A stretch of DNA of 27,977 nucleotides from JBEKHI01 sp050012355 (GTDB taxonomy: Bacteria; Actinomycetota; Actinomycetes; Streptosporangiales; Streptosporangiaceae): NCBI GenBank assembly GCA_050012355.1, contig JBEKHI010000055.1, positions 1 to 27,977 on the forward strand, written 5' to 3'. Below, one piece after another: positions 1 through 7,598 of the stretch (position 1 is the first letter of the stretch; each line of letters begins with the position of its first letter). Under the pieces are notes generated by a model. The model made no database searches. It was given only the letters and a program-made list of their open reading frames with translations, and was not told the DNA's origin. A program made the translations under genes and the position numbers.

Positions 1-42
1 ACCACATGCACCAACAGCCGCACCCACCCCGGGGCGCGGGGG

Positions 43-759
43 CTAGGGGTGCCCGCGTAGGCGGTCGATGGCTAGGGTTAGGACGCAGACCGTGCCGATG
101 CCTACCGCGGCGCCTGCCACTGTGTCGGTGAAGTAGTGCCAGCGCAGCGCGATCACCGCAAGCACGACGAGTACTACGGCGAGCCAGGCGACGACGAGCA
201 CGGCGGCGGCTAGCCAGCGCCAGCGGCGCACGCTCGCGAACGCGGAAGACCCGGTCGCGACGGGGGCGAGCAGCACGGTCAGCACCGCGGCTAGCGTTAT
301 CGTCGCGGTGCTGTGGCCGCTGGGGTAGACGAGACTGCCGTAATACGTCCGGTGAACGAACGGCTTGAGCACGTAGTCGTCCAGGCCGATCGCGACGATC
401 ATCGAACTCGCCACGAGCACGGCGCCGTCGTAACGGCGGGCAAGCAGGCAGCCGATCACGACCAGCGCCGTCAGCAGGAACGCGCCGGTCCTGGTGCCGG
501 GGAACGTCAGGTCCAGCATGAGGTGGTGGTGGCGTCCGAGCAGCCTGATGACCGCCGAGTCGATGGGCTGGTCGAACGGGTCGGCGCGCGTCTCGCCCGC
601 GACCAGCGCGCCGAGCACCGCTGTGAGCGCCACGCATCCCGCTAGCAGCCAGGCCGCCGGACGTCTCGCCCAGCCGGGCAGCAGTGCCCCGGCGGCACCA
701 GACGACGTTTTGCGGACCACACCGAGAGGGTACGAGGGGTTCCCGGGTGACTCGGCCAC
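43..759 (-). CDS. Phosphatase PAP2 family membrane protein
   Basis: Integral membrane PAP2-family phosphatase, expected to remove phosphate from a lipid phosphate such as undecaprenyl or phosphatidyl phosphate on the outer face of the membrane. Counting from the GTG at 759 (238 residues), the family elements are a K132...R137 signature, the PSGHS block at 146-150 and the R206-W-H208...D212 block. They sit between about six hydrophobic segments. The frame stays open to an ATG at 873, but that start would overlap the divergent gene at 839 and add a lysine/asparagine-rich head unlike the family. The GTG at 759 lies 8 nt after a -10-like TATACC on this strand, so a leaderless start is plausible. 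The substrate cannot be told from sequence. The third motif is compact compared with the classical SR-x5-H form. Confidence 0.85.
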   Translation of the reverse strand: MAESPGNPSYPLGVVRKTSSGAAGALLPGWARRPAAWLLAGCVALTAVLGALVAGETRADPFDQPIDSAVIRLLGRHHHLMLDLTFPGTRTGAFLLTALVVIGCLLARRYDGAVLVASSMIVAIGLDDYVLKPFVHRTYYGSLVYPSGHSTATITLAAVLTVLLAPVATGSSAFASVRRWRWLAAAVLVVAWLAVVLVVLAVIALRWHYFTDTVAGAAVGIGTVCVLTLAIDRLRGHP

Positions 760-838
760 GTCGTTATGGTATAGATTTTTCTTTTTATTCGCTTTGAGGC
801 ATGATCCGGCAAGATCCGGCCCCGCATACCATTGGCTA
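760..838. promoter_or_regulatory. Divergent promoter region with an AT-rich tract
   Basis: This 79-bp spacer separates the PAP2 gene (-) from the zinc-ribbon gene (+). It holds an AT-rich run at about 768-792 that stands out in this GC-rich sequence. On the minus strand a TATACC hexamer lies 8 nt before the GTG at 759. On the plus strand a CATACC hexamer lies 8 nt before the ATG at 839. Neither start has a clear ribosome site, so both genes may be transcribed from about their first codon. No convincing -35 boxes were found. Confidence 0.4.
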
Positions 839-1453
839 ATGGGCGACGACCGGACTTGCGAGCAGTGCGGCACGCTGTTCGAGCCTCGCCGCGAGCACGC
901 CCGGTTCTGCTCCGCTGAATGCCGGGCCGCCTGGAACCGCGAGAAACTGGGCGATCAAGCGCCCGAGTCCAGCGCACTCCACTGGTCCGTCGCGGCCATG
1001 AACGATACCGCCGAACTCCTCTCCGGTGTCGGGACGCACGACCGGCCCAAGGCCGTCGCCGTGATCGGCGACATGGTCTGGTGGGTCACGATCGTAGACG
1101 CCACCCTGGTCCGGCACAATCCCGATCCGTATGACCGGATACTGGAGGGCTTCTCCGCCCGGCGCCGTCGGCGCGTCGAGGGGATCCTGGGCGGGCTGCG
1201 CTTCGTCAGGAACCGGATGCGCGAAGAAGCCGGGGTCGGCGGCTTCATCGGCCCGTCGCCTGACGGGCAGCGCTGGTGGTGGATGCCGGTTCCCGAGCCG
1301 CCACTGGACGCACTGGGCGAGCGCGCGGCGAACTGGGAGCGGACCCGGTACGGCGCCTACCAGGACTTTCTCGCTGGCCGCACTACCGGTGACATCTTTG
1401 AGCAGGCTACGGCTTTCCTGAAACTAGCCGTCGATTCAACCGAAGAAGCGTAA
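839..1453 (+). CDS. Hypothetical protein with N-terminal treble-clef-like zinc ribbon
   Basis: A 204-residue cytoplasmic protein of unknown function. Residues 7-28 carry a CEQCG...FCSAEC pattern, that is CxxC plus CxxxC, typical of short zinc-binding treble-clef modules. The rest is a conserved-looking globular region rich in Trp and Arg (VWWVTIVDAT near 80, RWWWMPVPEP near 145). The ATG at 839 is chosen because the zinc module begins directly after it. Frames starting further upstream run antisense through the PAP2 gene. There is no signal peptide or membrane segment. I recall similar proteins as common uncharacterised actinobacterial products but can assign no activity. It ends 75 bp before the lipase, with a small hairpin between them. 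Confidence 0.75.
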   Translation: MGDDRTCEQCGTLFEPRREHARFCSAECRAAWNREKLGDQAPESSALHWSVAAMNDTAELLSGVGTHDRPKAVAVIGDMVWWVTIVDATLVRHNPDPYDRILEGFSARRRRRVEGILGGLRFVRNRMREEAGVGGFIGPSPDGQRWWWMPVPEPPLDALGERAANWERTRYGAYQDFLAGRTTGDIFEQATAFLKLAVDSTEEA

Positions 1454-1466
1454 TCAATTCCCTCTT

Positions 1467-1489
1467 TACGCCGTTGCTACTCCGGCGTA
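1467..1489. terminator. Short hairpin between zinc-ribbon gene and lipase
   Basis: Inverted repeat TACGCCG (1467-1473) and CGGCGTA (1483-1489) around a 9-nt loop, starting 14 nt after the upstream stop codon. It has no following T-tract. It is short and could be chance. Confidence 0.35.
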
Positions 1490-1528
1490 GCTTCTGGGTT
1501 ACCCGCTAGTAGATTTCGGAGGCCACGG

Positions 1529-2731
1529 ATGGTCGTACATCGTTCGGGGGTTGCTCGACTACTTATTGTAATATCTCTACTACTCTTCGCCGGCATGTTC
1601 GCCGCTCCGGGGACGGCACGGGCCGACACGCTTCCCGCCCCGTCGGGAGATGCCTTCTACACGCCGCCGAGCCCGCTGCCTTCGGGGTCGCCGGGCGACA
1701 TCATCTGGTACCGGGCCTCGACCTCGCCGGTGGCCGGCGTTGACGCCTGGCAGATCCTCTACCTGTCGACGAACGCGGCCGGCGCGCCGACGGCGGTGTC
1801 CGGGACGGTCCTGGTGCCGACGACCTCGTACGACGGCACCCGGCCGCTCGTCGCGTACGCGGCCGGAACCCAGGGCTGGGCCTTCTCCTGCGCGCCGTCG
1901 GTCGAGATGGCGGCCGGCGACTTCGACGAGCAGTTCGCGGTCAACAACCTGCTGGATCGCGGCTGGGCCGTCGTGGTCACCGACTATCCAGGGCTCGGCA
2001 CGCCAGGACCGGAGATATACAACGTCGGGATCCCCGAGGGATACGCGGTGCTCGACTCGCTGCGCGCGGCACTCCAGCTGACGCCAGCCGGGTTGAGTTC
2101 GGACGCGCCGACCGCCATCATGGGGTACTCCCAAGGTGGCGCCGCCGCCGGATGGGCCGCGCAGCTCGCCGCCACGTACGCACCGGACCTGAACCTCAAG
2201 GGCGTCGCGATGGGCGGCACCCCGGCCAACCTGCAAGCGGTCGCGAACAACATCAACGGGACGATCTGGTTCGCTTTCCTCGCCGGGACCGCGGAGGGGT
2301 TCAACGCCGCGTACCCGTCGCTGGACCTGAACGCCGACCTCACCGCGGCCGGCCAGACCGCGATGGCGAATCTGGCAACCATGTGCCAGGCGCAAGCTCT
2401 GGTCACTTACGCGGATCAGAGCATCCAGGATTACACGATCGGCGGCACCGATCCGATGACCACCGCGCCGTGGGAGACGGTGCTCGACGAGAACAATCTC
2501 GGAGGGATAGCCCCGGATGTTCCGATCCTGGAGACGCACGGCTTGCTCGACGAGGTCATCCCGTACTCCGTCGAGCAGAACCTGCACGACCAGTGGTGCG
2601 CGGACGGCGTTTCCGACGAGCTGATCAGTTACGTCGGAGACCACATCCTCACCGCGGTGGAGGACCAGACCGATACCGACAACTGGATCGCCGACCGGTT
2701 CGCCGGCGACGCGGCGCCGAGTAACTGTTAG
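1529..2731 (+). CDS. Secreted alpha/beta-hydrolase, secretory lipase family
   Basis: Exported esterase or lipase of the secretory lipase (LIP) family, 400 residues, predicted to act outside the cell on lipid esters. A Sec signal peptide covers residues 1-32: a basic head, a leucine-rich core and APGTARA before the cut. The nucleophile elbow GYSQGG places Ser201. The likely acid is Asp341 in HGLLDEVIP and the likely base His372 in VGDHILTA, the usual order for this fold. Ribosome site CGGAGG (1516-1521) precedes the ATG by 7 nt. The codons for the signal-peptide core (about 1559-1584) are strikingly AT-rich, with CTA, ATA, ATT and GTA, unlike the rest of the gene. Length and motifs are normal for the family. 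It is monocistronic, with hairpins on both sides. Confidence 0.9.
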   Translation: MVVHRSGVARLLIVISLLLFAGMFAAPGTARADTLPAPSGDAFYTPPSPLPSGSPGDIIWYRASTSPVAGVDAWQILYLSTNAAGAPTAVSGTVLVPTTSYDGTRPLVAYAAGTQGWAFSCAPSVEMAAGDFDEQFAVNNLLDRGWAVVVTDYPGLGTPGPEIYNVGIPEGYAVLDSLRAALQLTPAGLSSDAPTAIMGYSQGGAAAGWAAQLAATYAPDLNLKGVAMGGTPANLQAVANNINGTIWFAFLAGTAEGFNAAYPSLDLNADLTAAGQTAMANLATMCQAQALVTYADQSIQDYTIGGTDPMTTAPWETVLDENNLGGIAPDVPILETHGLLDEVIPYSVEQNLHDQWCADGVSDELISYVGDHILTAVEDQTDTDNWIADRFAGDAAPSNC

Positions 2732-2741
2732 CGCTCCGGGC

Positions 2742-2789
2742 AAACGTCCGTGGAATCTGTCGTCATAGCAGCAGATTCCACGGACGTTT
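2742..2789. terminator. Perfect 18-bp hairpin after the lipase gene
   Basis: AAACGTCCGTGGAATCTG at 2742-2759 is matched exactly by its reverse complement at 2772-2789, leaving a 12-nt loop. It starts 11 nt after the lipase stop. A short T-run lies inside the right arm but no T-tract follows it. It probably terminates the lipase transcript and insulates the methyltransferase at 2834. It is one of several long perfect hairpins of unrelated sequence in this window. Confidence 0.6.
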
Positions 2790-2833
2790 AACCGTTGGCT
2801 CGCGGGCGCGGCGGCGTGGCAAGATCGCGTCGC

Positions 2834-3637
2834 ATGGACGTAGACCTCGATGACGCGATGCGGGCGTATTACTCACTGGGCAAGGAGCGGGACCGGCTCG
2901 GCTCGGGTGTGGGATACCTGGAGTTCCTGCGGACGACCGAGATCGTATCCCGCCGACTGCCATCGCCTCCCGCTGTGGTGGCGGACATCGGCGGCGGGCC
3001 GGGCAGGTACGCGCTGTGGCTGGCTTCGCTCGGCTACGAGATCGAGCACCGGGACTTGATGTCGCTGCATGTTTCGCAACTGTCGGCGGAGGGTGTGGCC
3101 GGGATAAACACCGCCGTCGGCGATGCACGGGACATTGATCTGCCGGACGCCTCGGTCGACGCGGTGCTGCTGCTCGGACCTTTGTACCACCTGACTGGTC
3201 GCGCGGACCGGCTGCGGGCGCTGTCCGAGTGCGCTCGGATCGCCCGCCCCGGTGGCCCGGTCTTCGCCGCGGCGATCACCCGCTGGTCCGCCCGCATGGA
3301 CGGTGTGCTGAAAGCCCGGCTCTACCTGGAGCAACCGGACATGGTGGCTCTCGCGGACGAGGTGGAGCGTACCGGCCTGATGCCGCCGCTGTTCGACGGG
3401 TCGTTCAACGGGTACTGCCACCGGCCTGCCGAATTGGGCGAAGAGGTGGCGGCCGCGGGACTGCCGGTCGAGAGCGTGCTGAACGTGGAGGGACCCGCGT
3501 TCCTGCTTTCTGATCTCGGCGAGCGCCTCGATGACCCGGCGGACCGGGAGATCGTGCTCAGCACGGCGCGCGCTTTTGAGGCGGTACCGGAGCTGTCCGG
3601 CATCGGCCCGCACTTGCTTGCGACCGCGGCGGCTTGA
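2834..3637 (+). CDS. Class I SAM-dependent methyltransferase
   Basis: A 267-residue cytosolic methyltransferase of the Rossmann-like class I type. Motif I reads VADIGGGPGRYALWLASLGY at about residues 54-73, followed by an acidic motif II region (EHRDL). VGDARDIDLPDASVDAVLLL forms motifs III-IV, and LYHLTGRADRLRALSECARI is the usual post-IV helix of UbiE-like small-molecule enzymes. The ATG at 2834 is preferred to an in-frame ATG at 2795, because the extra 13 residues are an Arg/Gly stretch that begins just after the lipase hairpin. The ribosome site is weak. The substrate is unknown and no biosynthetic partner lies beside it. The gene is convergent with the permease, with a large inverted repeat between them. 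Confidence 0.85.
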   Translation: MDVDLDDAMRAYYSLGKERDRLGSGVGYLEFLRTTEIVSRRLPSPPAVVADIGGGPGRYALWLASLGYEIEHRDLMSLHVSQLSAEGVAGINTAVGDARDIDLPDASVDAVLLLGPLYHLTGRADRLRALSECARIARPGGPVFAAAITRWSARMDGVLKARLYLEQPDMVALADEVERTGLMPPLFDGSFNGYCHRPAELGEEVAAAGLPVESVLNVEGPAFLLSDLGERLDDPADREIVLSTARAFEAVPELSGIGPHLLATAAA

Positions 3638-3719
3638 AAGCCGGGGGCCGCGGGGGCGCAGGTGGCCGGGGCCCGCTGCCGCGCTTCCCGGCCCCGAGAG
3701 GGCGCGGCGTCGGCCAGGG

Positions 3720-3807
3720 GCATCTTCTCCCGGGTTAACGCACCCCAGCCACCCGACATATCATGACATTACGGGCGGGCAAGGTACACGAACCCGGGAG
3801 AAGATGC
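3720..3807. repeat. 17-bp perfect inverted repeat with a 54-nt loop between convergent genes
   Basis: GCATCTTCTCCCGGGTT (3720-3736) is repeated in exact reverse complement at 3791-3807. The 266-bp spacer between the methyltransferase (+) and permease (-) stops holds no credible gene. The long loop includes a TCATGA core and a weak inner CCCG/CGGG pairing. It may be a two-way terminator. The loop is much longer than in the other hairpins of this window, so a structured RNA or a small excised or inserted element is also possible. Confidence 0.5.
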
Positions 3808-3903
3808 GCCGCCGCGCGCCAGCAGGCCCGGGCCGGCACCCCGAAGCCACCTTCCGGGCATAACGCGCACACTAGCGCCGGGCACGCCCGCATCAACCGG
3901 CGA

Positions 3904-5361
3904 TTACTCGGCGGTTGCCGGGACCTCCTTGGGAACCGACCGGGACGCGAGCAGCCAGTAGACGAGGGCTCCCACGATCAGGCCTAGGCCCCAGCTGAAG
4001 TCGCTGCCACCCAGGCGGCTGGAGATCGGCCCGACGTAGGACGGGTAGTCATACGCGCCGTCGATCCACATGACGGCCGCGACCATGCCCACGACCTGGG
4101 CGATCACTCCAGGCCAGTGGATGCCGCCGGACCGCCAGTACAGCCCGCCGCGCTCAGCGGCAAGCGCGGACGCGTCGTACCGCCGCCGCCGGAGCAGGTA
4201 ATCCGTGATCAGGATGCCAAACCACGGCGCGAGCCACACGATGATCCACGACAGGAACGACAGGAAGTCCTTCTGGAAGCTGTTGTGGAACAACACGAAC
4301 CCGGTGACGACCCCGCAGACCACGGTGTCCAGGACGACGGTGCCCCAGCGCTTCAGCGGCACACCGAGCGCCTGCAGCGTGACGCCGGAGGAGTACATGT
4401 CGATGGTGTTGATCGCCAGCAGCTGGATTACCGCGAAGATCAGGAACGGGGTGACGAACCAGCTCGCGAAGGTCTCCGGCACGCCAAGCTGGGTGATACC
4501 GACGGTCTTGGTGGTGATCGTGTAGGCGAACACGCCGAGCAGTTCCAAGATGATCGACGGCACCGCCCCGCCGAGGGTGGCCGCCCAGAAGGTCTTGTGC
4601 GCCTTCGTCTCGCTGGGCAGATAGCGGGAGTAGTCGTTGCCGTTCTCCGCCCAGCCGAGCCCGCCGACGGCGATGAGCACCACAAGCGCGGTCGTCCAGG
4701 TGGCGAAGGACACCGACTTGGTGTGGTAGGCCGTGACATGGCCCCACTTCTGCAGGGTGAAGATCGCGAAGACAGCGAAGAAGATGATGAACACGTAAGC
4801 CAGGTACCGCAGCACCTTGCTGATGGTTGCGTGCCCGAGCAGCGGGACGATCATTTGCAGGAGGACCATCACGATGATGACGCCGATTTTGGCCGCCGGG
4901 TCCATGCTCTTCACACCGTGCAGGCTGAACAGCAGGATGACAGTGGCGACCGCGAAGTAGATGCCCTCGATCTCAAAGCCCACCTGGGTGATCCAGTTGA
5001 ACAGCGCGACCAGCCGGTTGCCGTTCTTCCCGAACGGGGCCCGGGAGACCATCAGGGCGGTGGTACCCGTCTTCGGCCCCTGAATCGACGCCCAGCCGAG
5101 GAAGGCATAGAAGACGTTGCCGACCAAGACCGCGATGACCGCCTGCCAGACGGTGAGCCCGAAGGTCATGATCAGGACGCCGTAGTACAGGAACTCGACG
5201 TTGAACACGCCGCCTGCCCACAGCCAGAACAGGCCGGAGGGCTTCATCTTCCGTTCTGCATCCGGGATAAGGTCAATCCCGCGCTGCTCCAGCTTGAACG
5301 CCGCGTATTCCTGCGCCTCGCCGGTGCTCGACGTCCCCGCGACTGTGGCCTCGCCACTCAC
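3904..5361 (-). CDS. NCS1-family nucleobase:cation symporter (cytosine/purine permease type)
   Basis: Twelve-helix inner-membrane importer of the purine-cytosine permease family (NCS1, CodB-like), 485 residues, a normal length. The cytoplasmic head carries the family lead GIDLIPDAERKMKPSGLFWLWAGG. Helix 1 with NVEFLYYGVLI follows, then GPKTGTTALMVSRAPFGKNGNR, the conserved NCS1 loop. GWAENGNDYSRYLPSETK in the middle is another family hallmark. The start is a GTG at 5361 with AGGAG placed about 8 nt upstream. It probably imports cytosine, purines or a related ring compound with Na+ or H+, but no catabolic gene lies next to it to identify the ligand. It is divergent from the gene at 5561. An inverted TAACAC/GTGTTA pair (5412-5417, 5441-5446) upstream could be an operator. 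Confidence 0.88.
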   Translation of the reverse strand: MSGEATVAGTSSTGEAQEYAAFKLEQRGIDLIPDAERKMKPSGLFWLWAGGVFNVEFLYYGVLIMTFGLTVWQAVIAVLVGNVFYAFLGWASIQGPKTGTTALMVSRAPFGKNGNRLVALFNWITQVGFEIEGIYFAVATVILLFSLHGVKSMDPAAKIGVIIVMVLLQMIVPLLGHATISKVLRYLAYVFIIFFAVFAIFTLQKWGHVTAYHTKSVSFATWTTALVVLIAVGGLGWAENGNDYSRYLPSETKAHKTFWAATLGGAVPSIILELLGVFAYTITTKTVGITQLGVPETFASWFVTPFLIFAVIQLLAINTIDMYSSGVTLQALGVPLKRWGTVVLDTVVCGVVTGFVLFHNSFQKDFLSFLSWIIVWLAPWFGILITDYLLRRRRYDASALAAERGGLYWRSGGIHWPGVIAQVVGMVAAVMWIDGAYDYPSYVGPISSRLGGSDFSWGLGLIVGALVYWLLASRSVPKEVPATAE

Positions 5362-5525
5362 CAGGTCTCTCCTCGATTGTTGTGTTGCCCCATGATCATC
5401 CCGGCTGCAGATAACACAAGGGTTTCATATCCGTAATAGAGTGTTACGCGGGGGTTAATTCCAGGCAACGGGGCAGTCTCGGTTATCGCAGGTCAGACGG
5501 CATGAAACGCCTGCTGCGCGGGGTA

Positions 5526-5556
5526 GATCTAAAGATCGAGTAATCGTAAGATTACT
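5526..5556. promoter_or_regulatory. Two adjacent palindromes just before the GTG start at 5561
   Basis: GATCTAAAGATC (5526-5537, arms of 5 bp) is followed directly by AGTAATCGTAAGATTACT (5539-5556, arms of 7 bp), ending 4 nt before the start codon. They lie in the AT-rich part of the 199-bp permease/beta-protein spacer. They could be an operator, or an RNA hairpin that hides the start. The remainder of 5362-5525 shows no gene beyond a 13-codon frame at 5502. Confidence 0.4.
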
Positions 5557-5560
5557 GAAC

Positions 5561-6424
5561 GTGATTATCTCTCAACCTCCACCTCAATCCGTCGTGATCG
5601 CTTCCGGTGCTATCCACGGCCATGCATGGCGCATCGCCATGCGAGACTCCGGCGACCAGCCCTGCGCGCAGGTGACGGGCCCGGCGTTCGCCGATGTCGG
5701 CGGTGCCTGGGACTGCACCGTGTCGAGCCTGCCGGCGGGAACGGATCCAGCCGGGTTCGACGGCGTCGGTGCCAACGGGAACTTCGCGGTCTACGGTCCA
5801 GTCGCGGCTGATGTCGCGGTGGTCAAGGTCCGGTTGAGCGACGGCGGCACGATGACCGTCCGCCCGGTGCGGGTCGATGACCTCATGATGGCTGGATTCG
5901 CCGTCCCGGCCGCCGGGGTCACCGTGGATTCGGCGACCGCCTACACGGCTGCCGGCCAAGCGATCGCGACCGGTGTCCCGTACGAGGACCCGAGCATGCT
6001 GACGTTCGGCATGTGGCAGCCGCCCGGGTCGGCCGGTCCGGCGCGAGCCTCGGCCGAGCTCGCGTCTGGACCGGGCTGGCGGGTAACCGGGCACACCGGA
6101 CCGTGGGGCGCGTGCCTCCAGATCCCGGTTCCGGGCGGGAGTGAGGGAACCTGCTGGACGGCGGGCCCGGCGGACGCCACCAGGATCGCGGGGCAGCTGG
6201 AGGTCTCACCGTCGCTGCGGTTGCTGTTCGGATCGGCGAGCGCGTCCACCTCCCGGCTAGAGGTGACCTGGCCGGACGGGCACCAGCAGCGGATCCGTCT
6301 GGTCACCGTCGGGGAGCTTCGGCTGTTCGTGCTCCAGGTACCGCCGGCTGCCGCCGATGGCCAGTGGAAGGCTTATGACAGTTCCGGTCGAGTGATCGCG
6401 TCCGGGCCAGTTACTACCGGGTGA
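5561..6424 (+). CDS. Hypothetical protein, two tandem beta-rich repeats
   Basis: A 287-residue protein with no recognised family. It is built from two related halves, about residues 12-130 and 163-286. Each begins with a W-R pair (HAWRI, PGWRV), contains two cysteines, has a charged strand pair (VKVRLSDGGTMTV, LEVTWPDGHQQRI) and closes with a matching strand (AYTAAGQAIATG, AYDSSGRVIASG). This looks like a duplicated beta-sandwich domain. I recall similar segments as the outer part of membrane-anchored actinobacterial proteins, but no signal peptide or membrane helix is present here, so the N terminus may be lost. No ATG, GTG or TTG lies in frame between the stop at 5456 and the GTG at 5561. 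No ribosome site is clear. Confidence 0.6.
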   Translation: MIISQPPPQSVVIASGAIHGHAWRIAMRDSGDQPCAQVTGPAFADVGGAWDCTVSSLPAGTDPAGFDGVGANGNFAVYGPVAADVAVVKVRLSDGGTMTVRPVRVDDLMMAGFAVPAAGVTVDSATAYTAAGQAIATGVPYEDPSMLTFGMWQPPGSAGPARASAELASGPGWRVTGHTGPWGACLQIPVPGGSEGTCWTAGPADATRIAGQLEVSPSLRLLFGSASASTSRLEVTWPDGHQQRIRLVTVGELRLFVLQVPPAAADGQWKAYDSSGRVIASGPVTTG

Positions 6425-6452
6425 AGGTAAACATCGTCGCATCCGCGTCCAG

Positions 6453-6492
6453 CGGCGTGGGCGTCCCGGTGAACCGGTGCGCGCCCACGCCG
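6453..6492. terminator. Nested GC-rich hairpin between convergent genes
   Basis: CGGCGTGGGCG (6453-6463) pairs with CGCCCACGCCG (6482-6492). Inside, CCGGT (6466-6470) pairs with ACCGG (6473-6477). The structure fills the 70-bp gap between the beta-repeat gene (+) and the SCO gene (-), so it is well placed as a two-way terminator. It has no T-tract. Confidence 0.6.
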
Positions 6493-6494
6493 AG

Positions 6495-7598
6495 TCAGGC
6501 TGCCTGCTTGGCGGCGGCCTCGATGGCGGACAGGCTCGCCCAGCCGTCGTGGGACCAGGTGATCTTGCCCTTGGCATTGACCATGGTCAGCCAGGGCTGG
6601 TCCTGCGCGCCATAGCCGTCGGCCACTCGGCCGGTGATGTCCAGGCCGACTGGATAGTCGAAACCAGTCAGGTAGGGGCGGACCGCTGTCTCGGAAGGCT
6701 CGGTCACGGTCTCATCGACCGCGACGAGCGACGGCAGGCTGGATTGCTTGGCATAGCTGTTCAGCGCGGTGAGCTCGGCCTTCAGGTCTGATGTCTCCGA
6801 CAGCCAGCTGGCGAAGAACAGGACGAAGTGCGCCTTGCCCGGGCCGAGGGCGACCGTGCCGGAGCCGCTGGCCGCCGGAAGCTCGACGCTGTCGGTCGGC
6901 CCCTGCGTCGAGATCGTGGCCAGTGACTGCTGCGACTTGAGCTTCGGGTGGCTGGGCAGCAGGGTCGAGATCTCTCTGGCCACGACCTCCGCCTGCTGGG
7001 CCACGCTGGAGTAGGCCATCTGGGTGAGGTAGACCTTCTCCAGCACGCCGTTGGCGTTGATCACGTACAGCGCCGGGGTGTGATCGATCTGGCCCTGTGC
7101 GATCTCGACCGCGATGTCGTAGGCCTTCCAGACCGCCTTGAGCTGCGCATCCGATCCGGTGAGGAAGTCCCACTGGTTGACCATGCCGTGGGCCTTGGAG
7201 TAGGCCATCACATCGGAGACCGCGTTCGCGTCCGGGTTCGCGTCGACGCCGAGCAGCTGCACCTTGGAGCCCGCCGAGCCGAGCAGCTCCTTGCCCAGCA
7301 CCATTGCCTCCGTGGTCAGCGGGCAGACGGTGGTGCACTCCGAGTCCTCGAAGCCGAGCATGATGACCTTGCCGCGGAACTGGCTGAGCGACATCTTCTG
7401 GCCGAACTGGTTCGTCAGCGTGAAGTCGGGGGCCGCCTTGCCGCCGAGCGAGCTGCCCAGGTCAAGGTTCGGGTTCTCCTCGGCCGCGGTGCCGTAGGAG
7501 ACGGCCGAGTCCGAACTCGCTGTCTGGGTAGAGGTGGACGAGCAACCGGTGACGGCCGCGATCCCGGCTGCCAGTACGACAGCGAGTAGTAGCTTCAC
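6495..7598 (-). CDS. SCO1/SenC-type copper-binding lipoprotein with a second thioredoxin-like domain
   Basis: Exported lipoprotein of 367 residues, expected to deliver copper to, or reduce, the CuA site of an aa3-type cytochrome oxidase. The lipobox VTGC puts the lipidated cysteine at residue 19, followed by a Ser/Thr linker. The SCO domain (about 50-215) carries the copper-site cysteines C88 and C92 (ECTTVCP) and the conserved histidine H173 (IDHTPALYVIN). Residues about 240-367 form a second thioredoxin-fold domain. At the place of the usual CxxC it reads FASWLSETS, so it has no redox cysteines. The GTG start at 7598 overlaps the ndh stop by 4 nt, indicating translational coupling in the yihY-ndh-sco operon. 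Single-domain SCO proteins are roughly half this length, so the tandem form is unusual. Confidence 0.85.
   Translation of the reverse strand: MKLLLAVVLAAGIAAVTGCSSTSTQTASSDSAVSYGTAAEENPNLDLGSSLGGKAAPDFTLTNQFGQKMSLSQFRGKVIMLGFEDSECTTVCPLTTEAMVLGKELLGSAGSKVQLLGVDANPDANAVSDVMAYSKAHGMVNQWDFLTGSDAQLKAVWKAYDIAVEIAQGQIDHTPALYVINANGVLEKVYLTQMAYSSVAQQAEVVAREISTLLPSHPKLKSQQSLATISTQGPTDSVELPAASGSGTVALGPGKAHFVLFFASWLSETSDLKAELTALNSYAKQSSLPSLVAVDETVTEPSETAVRPYLTGFDYPVGLDITGRVADGYGAQDQPWLTMVNAKGKITWSHDGWASLSAIEAAAKQAA

Noticed and set aside
1580..2743. 387-codon frame on the minus strand, antisense to the lipase
   Set aside because: Arg/Gly/Val-rich without motifs, and it covers the full lipase gene with its signal peptide and catalytic residues.
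4117..5436. 439-codon open frame on the plus strand, antisense to the NCS1 permease
   Set aside because: The product is rich in Asp, Arg, Gln and His with no fold or motif, the typical shadow of a GC-rich membrane-protein gene. The permease is unmistakable.
5502..5543. 13-codon frame (MKRLLRG...) upstream of the beta-repeat gene as a leader peptide or lost signal peptide start
   Set aside because: It is in a different frame from the gene at 5561, has no good ribosome site and is too short to judge.
6948..7589. 213-codon plus-strand frame antisense to the SCO gene
   Set aside because: Low-complexity Arg/Leu/Val/Asp sequence. The SCO gene on the other strand has all family residues.
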